Of a stretch of 5,657 bases of DNA, positions 1 to 4,440 are shown piece by piece. The number at the start of each line of letters is the position of its first letter. Positions within the stretch are counted from its first letter, which is position 1. A program made the position numbers and the translations under genes. Source of the stretch: JBAYVY01 sp041674345 (GTDB lineage Bacteria > Planctomycetota > Phycisphaerae > Phycisphaerales > Zrk34); NCBI GenBank assembly GCA_041674345.1, contig JBAYVY010000242.1, positions 1 to 5,657 on the forward strand, written 5' to 3'. The notes below the pieces were generated by a model, which saw only the letters and a program-made list of their open reading frames with translations, ran no database searches and had not been told where the DNA came from.

Positions 1-106
1 ATGAAATACAAGCAACTCAATGTCGTCCGAAACGAAAGCCGTTTAGCTCTCGTTATGCGAAAATCCCCTGAAATTCGCGTAATTCTGTTTCATGGGCACC
101 TGAAAA

Positions 107-421
107 TTGGCTAAACCCCACTGGATCGTGAGTATGTATGTTGTCATTCAATACATCATCGGATGCTGCGTCACTGTTTTGCTCGGCCTTATCTCCGCTG
201 CATTCGTTTTTTTGAATTACCATTTTGTGTTGCGCCGCAAACTTCGTTTGGAGACCGTGTTTCAGATCGCGGGGCTGATCGGAATTGCCTTGATTGGTGT
301 CGGCATTGTTGGAAATGAACGATGGCTGGCGGGAGCGGGATTGCTCTTCGTAGGTTGGGTAGGCGTGCTGGTCTTGGCAATCCCGATAGTGTTCGTTTGG
401 CAACTGATTCGTCGTCGGTAG
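107..421 (+). CDS. Small membrane protein of unknown function, three predicted helices
   Basis: I do not recognise this 104-residue protein. It is strongly hydrophobic, with three likely membrane segments at about residues 12-36, 51-69 and 75-98. Positive clusters (RRKLR at 43-47 and RRR at 102-104) sit where a topology with the N-terminus outside would place cytoplasmic ends, so the positive-inside rule is satisfied; this is the main reason to believe the frame is translated. The start is uncertain: TTG at 107, GTG at 128 and ATG at 134 are all in frame, none has a clear Shine-Dalgarno sequence, and ATG 134 would remove nine residues while keeping all helices. GC by hand count is about 50% over bases 121-420, against about 62% in a sampled line of clpC, and codons such as TTG, ATT and GTT are frequent. 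That suggests either a weakly expressed gene or recent acquisition. It converges on the glutamate dehydrogenase gene 145 bp away. No catalytic motif is visible. Confidence 0.6.
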   Translation: MAKPHWIVSMYVVIQYIIGCCVTVLLGLISAAFVFLNYHFVLRRKLRLETVFQIAGLIGIALIGVGIVGNERWLAGAGLLFVGWVGVLVLAIPIVFVWQLIRRR

Positions 422-493
422 GGGAACCATGTCTTCCCAGACGCGGTTTTTCGGGGCCGCTTGCGGCTTAGCGATGCCGGGATTTTCCCATCA

Positions 494-511
494 TGCGGGC
501 TAAAGCCCGCA
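494..511. repeat. REP-like GC-rich palindrome, possible terminator between convergent genes
   Basis: TGCGGGC (494-500) and GCCCGCA (505-511) form a perfect 7-bp stem with a TAAA loop. It lies between two convergent genes, where a terminator is expected. A T5 run (518-522) follows on the plus strand, but six bases separate it from the stem, so it is not a canonical intrinsic terminator. Short GC palindromes of the form CGGGCTNAAGCCCG are, as far as I recall, dispersed between genes in several GC-rich phyla, so a REP-type repeat is the main alternative. Only one copy is visible in this window. Confidence 0.5.
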
Positions 512-522
512 CGCCGGTTTTT

Positions 523-557
523 ACATCGCACATCGCAGATCGAACATCGCACATTCC
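523..557. repeat. Heptanucleotide tandem repeat, five units
   Basis: Reading from 523 in steps of seven gives ACATCGC, ACATCGC, AGATCGA, ACATCGC, ACATTCC. Three units are identical, one differs at two positions and the last differs at two. The same array also appears as an 11-bp direct repeat, ACATCGCACAT, at 523-533 and 544-554. It lies 12 bases downstream of the palindrome at 494-511 and ends nine bases before the stop codon of the minus-strand glutamate dehydrogenase gene. It is too short and too tightly spaced to be a CRISPR array, and a heptamer period outside a coding frame points to a short-sequence repeat or a small repeated intergenic element. Confidence 0.6.
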
Positions 558-566
558 TTCCGGGGG

Positions 567-1871
567 TCACGGCCAGATGCCGCGCAGTTGATAGACCGCG
601 GCGATGTGTTCCAGCGCGGCGGCGTGGGCGGCGGTGTTCATGTCGCAACCGTATTTATGGGCGGCGAGTTTCACGCGCCTCGCCGCCATGACCATATGTG
701 TTTTCAACTGGGCATCGACGCGATCGACGTCCCACGTGTCGGACTGGCGGTTTTGCTGCCACTCGAAATAGCTGACCGTCACGCCGCCGGCGTTGCACAG
801 AATCGCCGGCAGCACGGCGATGCCGCGCTCGGCCAGAACGCGCTGACCGGCGGGCGTCGTCGGGGCGTTGGCCGCTTCGACCAGCACCTTGCAATGCACC
901 TGTCGCGCTTCGTTTTCGCCGATCATCTGTTCGAGCGCGGCGGGAATGAACAGATCAACCGGCAGTGTGTAAAAAGTCGTTTCATCAATCGCGTCGGCGT
1001 CCGGGAACCCGGCCACCCCGCCGCGTTGTTCGACGTGGGCCGCCAGTTTCCGGGGGTCCAGGCCGGCGGGGTTGCGGATCGCGCCGGTGTGATCGAGAAC
1101 GGTGAGCAGTTTCATGCCCATGTCGCAGAGCAGTTGGCCGGTCCACGAGCCGACGTTGCCGAAGCCGATGAGTGAAAACGTCAGGTTTTTAAGCGTGAAA
1201 CCCATTTCTGGCAGCAGTTCTTCCAGGACGTAGGCGAGCCCCTGTCCGGTGGCTTTGTCGCGCCCGGCGGACCCGCCGAAGTCCAGGGGCTTGCCGGTGA
1301 CGACGCTGAGTCCGATGGGTCGTTTGCGGGGTTCGTTGAGGTTCATGTAGGTATCGGCGATCCACGCCATGATCTGGGCGTTGGTGCCGACGTCGGGGGC
1401 GGGAATGTCGTAATCGGGTCCGAGGTTGGAGCCGAGCGAACTGGTGAAGCGCCGCGTGAGTCGCATCAGTTCATCGGGATGCAGTTCGCGGGGATTGACC
1501 TTGACGCCGCCCTTGGCCCCGCCGAGCGGCAGTCGCGCCAGCGAGCACTTCATGGTCATGATCGCGGCCAGCGCCTTGACGTGATCGAGGGAGACGTGAT
1601 CGTGATAACGGATGCCGCCCTTGTAAGGGCCGAGCACGTTGTTGTGCTGAACGCGGTAGCCCTTGAACAGTCGGTAACCGCCGTCATCCATGCGGACGGG
1701 GAAGTTGACGATGAGTTCGTTTTTGGGTTGGGCGAGGATGAGTTGAAGACGATGGGGCAGACCCACCATGCCGGCGGCGTTGAGGATGGTACACAGCGTC
1801 TGGAGGTAGATGTTATCGGGCGGGTAGGCGATTTCCAGTTCACGCAAAATGGAGCGATTATCCTGATTCAT
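567..1871 (-). CDS. gdhA: Glutamate dehydrogenase (Glu/Leu/Phe/Val dehydrogenase family)
   Basis: This gene encodes a 434-residue cytoplasmic enzyme that interconverts glutamate and 2-oxoglutarate plus ammonia using NAD(P). The substrate-binding half comes first, with GPYKGGIRYH (Lys84), MTMK (Lys108) and the active-site signature PLGGAKGGVKVNP carrying the catalytic lysine (Lys120); the catalytic aspartate is in PAPDVGTN (Asp160). The Rossmann half has GFGNVG at 236-241 and a C-terminal NAGGVTVSYFEWQQN segment. In this family the first lysine and the serine of that last segment (Ser367) read the side-chain carboxylate, which favours glutamate over leucine, valine or phenylalanine. The length matches hexameric bacterial enzymes of the GudB/RocG class (about 420-430 residues). 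Cofactor preference cannot be settled; Asp260 ends the second beta strand. I chose ATG 1871 over an in-frame TTG at 1889; neither has a Shine-Dalgarno sequence. It is divergent from the sensor gene starting at 2004. Confidence 0.96.
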   Translation of the reverse strand: MNQDNRSILRELEIAYPPDNIYLQTLCTILNAAGMVGLPHRLQLILAQPKNELIVNFPVRMDDGGYRLFKGYRVQHNNVLGPYKGGIRYHDHVSLDHVKALAAIMTMKCSLARLPLGGAKGGVKVNPRELHPDELMRLTRRFTSSLGSNLGPDYDIPAPDVGTNAQIMAWIADTYMNLNEPRKRPIGLSVVTGKPLDFGGSAGRDKATGQGLAYVLEELLPEMGFTLKNLTFSLIGFGNVGSWTGQLLCDMGMKLLTVLDHTGAIRNPAGLDPRKLAAHVEQRGGVAGFPDADAIDETTFYTLPVDLFIPAALEQMIGENEARQVHCKVLVEAANAPTTPAGQRVLAERGIAVLPAILCNAGGVTVSYFEWQQNRQSDTWDVDRVDAQLKTHMVMAARRVKLAAHKYGCDMNTAAHAAALEHIAAVYQLRGIWP

Positions 1872-1897
1872 GTTTACAGCTATCGGCAAGGGATTGG

Positions 1898-1919
1898 TTG
1901 ATTCAATGAAAAATTTTCA
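1898..1919. promoter_or_regulatory. Two abutting palindromes in the divergent gap, possible operator
   Basis: The 132-bp gap between the two divergent genes (1872-2003) contains TTGATTCAA (1898-1906, 4+1+4 palindrome) immediately followed by TGAAAAATTTTCA (1907-1919, 6+1+6 palindrome). The second arm pair is perfect. The block lies 26-48 bp upstream of the dehydrogenase ATG and 84-106 bp upstream of the sensor ATG, so a bound regulator could affect both. It is an AT-rich island in a GC-rich gap. I could not identify convincing -35/-10 pairs on either strand here; GATAAA at 1929-1934 is only a weak plus-strand -10 candidate. No known operator consensus is recognised, so the regulatory role is inferred from position and symmetry. 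Confidence 0.3.
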
Positions 1920-1991
1920 GGGCGGGCGGATAAAGCGTGGGCGTGGGCGCGTCGATTAACAGAGGGTTGGGAGCGGTTTTGGCGAAGAGCC

Positions 1992-1997
1992 GGAAAG
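1992..1997 (+). promoter_or_regulatory. Weak Shine-Dalgarno for the GAF/PAS/receiver gene
   Basis: GGAAAG lies six bases upstream of ATG 2004. It is a partial match to AGGAGG, but the spacing is right and it supports this start over later in-frame methionines at residues 20 (ATG 2061) and beyond. The GAF domain begins only around residue 25, so a slightly later start would not damage the protein. Confidence 0.4.
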
Positions 1998-2003
1998 TAC
2001 GCC

Positions 2004-4220
2004 ATGTCTGTGAACGACCGGGCCAGCGATGAAGAACGCCGCGTGAAGTCGTTGCATGACATGCACCTGACCGAGCGTGCGACGGAACCGGCGATCACCA
2101 CGACGCTTGAGGCGACGGCCGAGGCGATCGATTGTCCGATCTCAACGGTGTCGCTGATCGACAGCGAGCGGGAAATCTTTTTCGCTACGGTGGGTGTCGA
2201 ACGATGCAGCGCCCCGCGCGAGCAGGGGTTTTGCGCCCGCACCATCGAATCCGATGACCTGCTGGTGGTGGAGGACGCCCGCCGGGATCCGCGTTTCGCC
2301 GGCGGTGCGCAAGTGACCGAGCGGGGTATTGTGTTTTACGCCGGCGTCGCCCTGCATTCGCCCGACGGCATGCGCATCGGAGCGCTGAGCGTGCGCGATC
2401 GCCGGCCCCGCACACTGGACGACAAGCAGCGGCGGACGCTTCGCCGGATGGCGGCCATCGCCGAATCGCAACTGATCGGGTGCGCCGACCGCTGGAAGCG
2501 CGTACAGGCGCAGTTGCTCCTCGACGGCGTGATGAAGTCATCCCACGACGCGGTGTTGCTGCTCGAACCGATCCGCGACGAGCGGAAACAGGTGACCGAC
2601 TTCCGCATTTGCTCGGCCAGTTCATCCGCGGAATGTATTCCCGGCTTCCAGTCCGGCGGGTTGCGCAACCGCCCGCTGTCATCGCTTTCGACGGGACGGA
2701 TGAAACCGGAGAAATTTGAACGTCTCCTCCGGGTCGCCTCCACGGGCCAGCCCGATCAGTTTGAATGCGATTGCTGCCATCAGGGATGTACGATCTGGCA
2801 CAATGTTTCGGTGGCGCGATGGCGCGATGGTCTGGCGATGACCCTTCACGACATCACCGATCACAAACTCACCGAACATCAATTCAACGACATGTTTGAA
2901 ATGGCGAAGGATCTGCTTTGCATCGTCGATCATCGCGGTCGGTATGTCCGTGTCAACTCGGCGTTTGAACAGATGCTCGGTATCCCGCAGGCCCGCCTGA
3001 TCGAATGCCTGGCGCTGGACTTCGTGGACCCGCGGGACATCGAACGCACCCGCCGCCTGATCGCCACGTTCGCCGGTGAACTTCGCATCAGCGAGTATGA
3101 AAACCGCCTTCGCAACCACGACGGCCAAACCCGCTGGATTCATTGGGGGCTTCAGCCGGTGGCCGATTCACCCCTGGTTTTCGGCGTCGGGCGGGATGTC
3201 ACCGACGAACGCCGGGTCCGCCGGCGACTGCGCGAATCCGAGCGGTTCGACCGGGCCGTCATCGACGCGCTCGGCGAGGCGATCTCCATCGTCGATCAGA
3301 CCGGCCTGATCCTCAACGTCAACCGGGCGTGGAAAGACTTCGCACGGAACAACGGGGGCGATCCTCACTCCCGGACGTTGTGCGAAGGGGTCAACTACCT
3401 GGAAGTGTGCCGACGATCCGCCGAAAAAGGCGACACCGACGCCGAACTCGTCGCGCAAGGCATCGAGCGGGTGCTTGCCGGGGAATCGGATAATTTTGAA
3501 CATACCTATCCGTGTGACAGCCCGGCGGAGCAGCGAAGGTTCACCGTCACGGTGACGGGTTTCGCGCACCATCGCCGGCTCTGCGCGGTCATTTCGCATC
3601 ACGACATCACCAGCCGCATGGAAGCCGATCTTCAGATTCAACAGGTTCTGAACCAGATGGACAGTCAGACGGAAGAGGTGAACGGTTTGGCGCGCGAGAT
3701 TGACCGGACCCTGCGGATCGATCAGGCGGCGGAATCGGATCACGCCGAGTCCATCGTATCGCCGGGTTCCCCGCCGCGATTCCCGCAACTTGTTTGGCGC
3801 GGATCATCGGCGCCGCCCCGGTTCAGCGGGCGCGTGTTGGTGGCGGAAGATTGTGACGACAACCAGCGGCTGATTCGCTTCCTGCTGGAACGCCGCGGCC
3901 TGACCGTCGATAGGGTCGGTGACGGCCGGCAGGCGATGGATCATGCCCTGGCGGCCTGGCATCTGGGCGATCCATATGCGGTGACGCTGATGGACATTCA
4001 GATGCCGGTCATGGATGGCCTGGAAGCGGTGCGCCGGTTGCGCGAGGCCGGTTATGTCGGCCCCGTCGTGGCGCTGACCGCCTACACCACGATCACCGAC
4101 CGCGAAAAATGTCTGGCCGAGGGATGTGACGATTACATCGCCAAGCCCATCGACCGTTCGCAACTGGAACAAGTCATCGCGCGCTGGCTCCAGCCGGTCG
4201 ATCAGGCGACCCCCGCGTGA
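2004..4220 (+). CDS. Multi-sensor response regulator: GAF-PAS-PAS-PAS-receiver, lacking a kinase core
   Basis: This 738-residue protein has no signal peptide or membrane segment, so it should be a cytoplasmic signalling protein. Domains in order: GAF (about 25-157, with the typical QGFCARTI, VVEDARRDPRFA and FYAGVAL stretches); PAS1 (about 170-287, ending LHDITDHK); PAS2 (about 290-405, ending VGRDVTDER); PAS3 (about 412-540, ending SHHDITSR); a short helical, probably coiled-coil linker (about 540-575); a Pro/Ser-rich linker (about 583-608); and a receiver (about 609-732). The receiver has the acidic pair Glu615-Asp616, phospho-acceptor Asp664 in LMDIQMPVMDG, Thr692 in ALTAY and Lys714 in AKPID, so it should accept phosphate. 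The architecture resembles a hybrid histidine kinase, but there is no H-box, N-box or G-box: only about 70 residues separate PAS3 from the receiver. It would therefore need a partner kinase. The ligands of the sensor domains are unknown. PAS1 contains a Cys cluster (255, 257, 258, 262). It is divergent from the glutamate dehydrogenase gene. Confidence 0.9.
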   Translation: MSVNDRASDEERRVKSLHDMHLTERATEPAITTTLEATAEAIDCPISTVSLIDSEREIFFATVGVERCSAPREQGFCARTIESDDLLVVEDARRDPRFAGGAQVTERGIVFYAGVALHSPDGMRIGALSVRDRRPRTLDDKQRRTLRRMAAIAESQLIGCADRWKRVQAQLLLDGVMKSSHDAVLLLEPIRDERKQVTDFRICSASSSAECIPGFQSGGLRNRPLSSLSTGRMKPEKFERLLRVASTGQPDQFECDCCHQGCTIWHNVSVARWRDGLAMTLHDITDHKLTEHQFNDMFEMAKDLLCIVDHRGRYVRVNSAFEQMLGIPQARLIECLALDFVDPRDIERTRRLIATFAGELRISEYENRLRNHDGQTRWIHWGLQPVADSPLVFGVGRDVTDERRVRRRLRESERFDRAVIDALGEAISIVDQTGLILNVNRAWKDFARNNGGDPHSRTLCEGVNYLEVCRRSAEKGDTDAELVAQGIERVLAGESDNFEHTYPCDSPAEQRRFTVTVTGFAHHRRLCAVISHHDITSRMEADLQIQQVLNQMDSQTEEVNGLAREIDRTLRIDQAAESDHAESIVSPGSPPRFPQLVWRGSSAPPRFSGRVLVAEDCDDNQRLIRFLLERRGLTVDRVGDGRQAMDHALAAWHLGDPYAVTLMDIQMPVMDGLEAVRRLREAGYVGPVVALTAYTTITDREKCLAEGCDDYIAKPIDRSQLEQVIARWLQPVDQATPA

Positions 4221-4297
4221 TTTGAAGATTCCCCAAAATCCACGACAAGGTTTCCCCCTCCTTTGCCGATAATTCCCTTGCGGCCGGTCGTTCCCGT

Positions 4298-4350
4298 TTG
4301 TCGGACAAGACGATTCGGACTACGCCGCTATAATGCCCTGTGACGCGGCG
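4298..4350 (+). promoter_or_regulatory. Candidate clpC promoter with flanking inverted repeats
   Basis: A perfect TATAAT (4329-4334) lies 106 bases upstream of the clpC start codon, but no good -35 hexamer is found 16-18 bases before it and there is no TGn extension. Instead an 11-bp palindrome, TTGTC-G-GACAA, occupies 4298-4308, close to the -35 region. A second inverted repeat, CGCCGC (4323-4328) and GCGGCG (4345-4350), encloses the -10 box. If TATAAT is used, transcription would begin near 4341, giving a leader of about 100 nt. A poor -35 with symmetric elements could mean activator or repressor control, but GC-rich DNA yields short repeats by chance. CIRCE (TTAGCACTC-N9-GAGTGCTAA) and the CtsR heptad repeat are not present. 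Confidence 0.4.
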
Positions 4351-4389
4351 AAGATTCGGGCGATTCCGCTCGAAAACCCGCCGCGTACA

Positions 4390-4413
4390 ACCGGCGGCAT
4401 ACCCGCCGCCGGT
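4390..4413 (+). promoter_or_regulatory. Strong stem-loop in the clpC leader
   Basis: ACCGGCGGC (4390-4398) and GCCGCCGGT (4405-4413) form a perfect 9-bp stem, eight of the nine pairs being G-C, with a six-base loop (ATACCC). It ends 17 bases before the GGAG ribosome-binding motif and 27 bases before the clpC ATG. No T-run follows, so it is not an intrinsic terminator. It would be part of the mRNA leader if the upstream TATAAT is used, where it could protect the 5' end or influence translation. The structure is seen directly; any role is inferred. Confidence 0.45.
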
Positions 4414-4430
4414 ACATGCCCCAGGCCCAC

Positions 4431-4434
4431 GGAG
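4431..4434 (+). promoter_or_regulatory. Ribosome binding site of clpC
   Basis: GGAG lies six bases before ATG 4441. It is the clearest Shine-Dalgarno match in the window and fixes the clpC start, which also agrees with the usual MFERFTDRARK beginning of the family. Confidence 0.7.
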
Positions 4435-4440
4435 TCAGAT

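Noticed and set aside
1..114. Open frame of 37 codons starting with ATG at base 1 and ending at TAA 112-114.
   Set aside because: Its product has no recognisable motif, no upstream sequence is available to judge a ribosome-binding site, and it could be chance or the tail of a gene to the left. It overlaps the TTG start at 107 by eight bases. I see no other signal in 1-106.
53..430. Minus-strand open frame of 125 codons opposite the small membrane protein.
   Set aside because: The product is polar and featureless, whereas the plus strand gives a coherent three-helix protein with sensible charge placement.
523..557. Possible CRISPR array from the repeated ACATCGC units.
   Set aside because: Units are seven bases with no spacers, far from the 25-40-base repeats with unique spacers of CRISPR arrays, and no cas genes are nearby.
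588..1175. Long plus-strand open frame of 195 codons within the glutamate dehydrogenase gene.
   Set aside because: It is antisense to a complete, motif-rich enzyme gene and arises from GC-rich codon usage; its product has no domain I recognise. The same applies to 1479-1901 on the plus strand.
1872..2003. Defined sigma-70 promoters for gdhA and the sensor gene.
   Set aside because: Candidate hexamers (TTGATT at 1898, GATAAA at 1929, and reverse-strand TTGAAT) do not pair with suitable spacing, so no specific promoter is called.
3168..3788. Minus-strand open frame of 206 codons opposite the PAS3 and linker region of the sensor.
   Set aside because: It is a shadow of the sensor gene with no recognisable motif; it also does not supply the missing kinase core.
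4221..4440. Heat-shock operator (CIRCE or CtsR box) or terminator in the gap before clpC.
   Set aside because: Neither operator consensus is present, and no stem followed by a T-run is found after the sensor stop codon at 4220.
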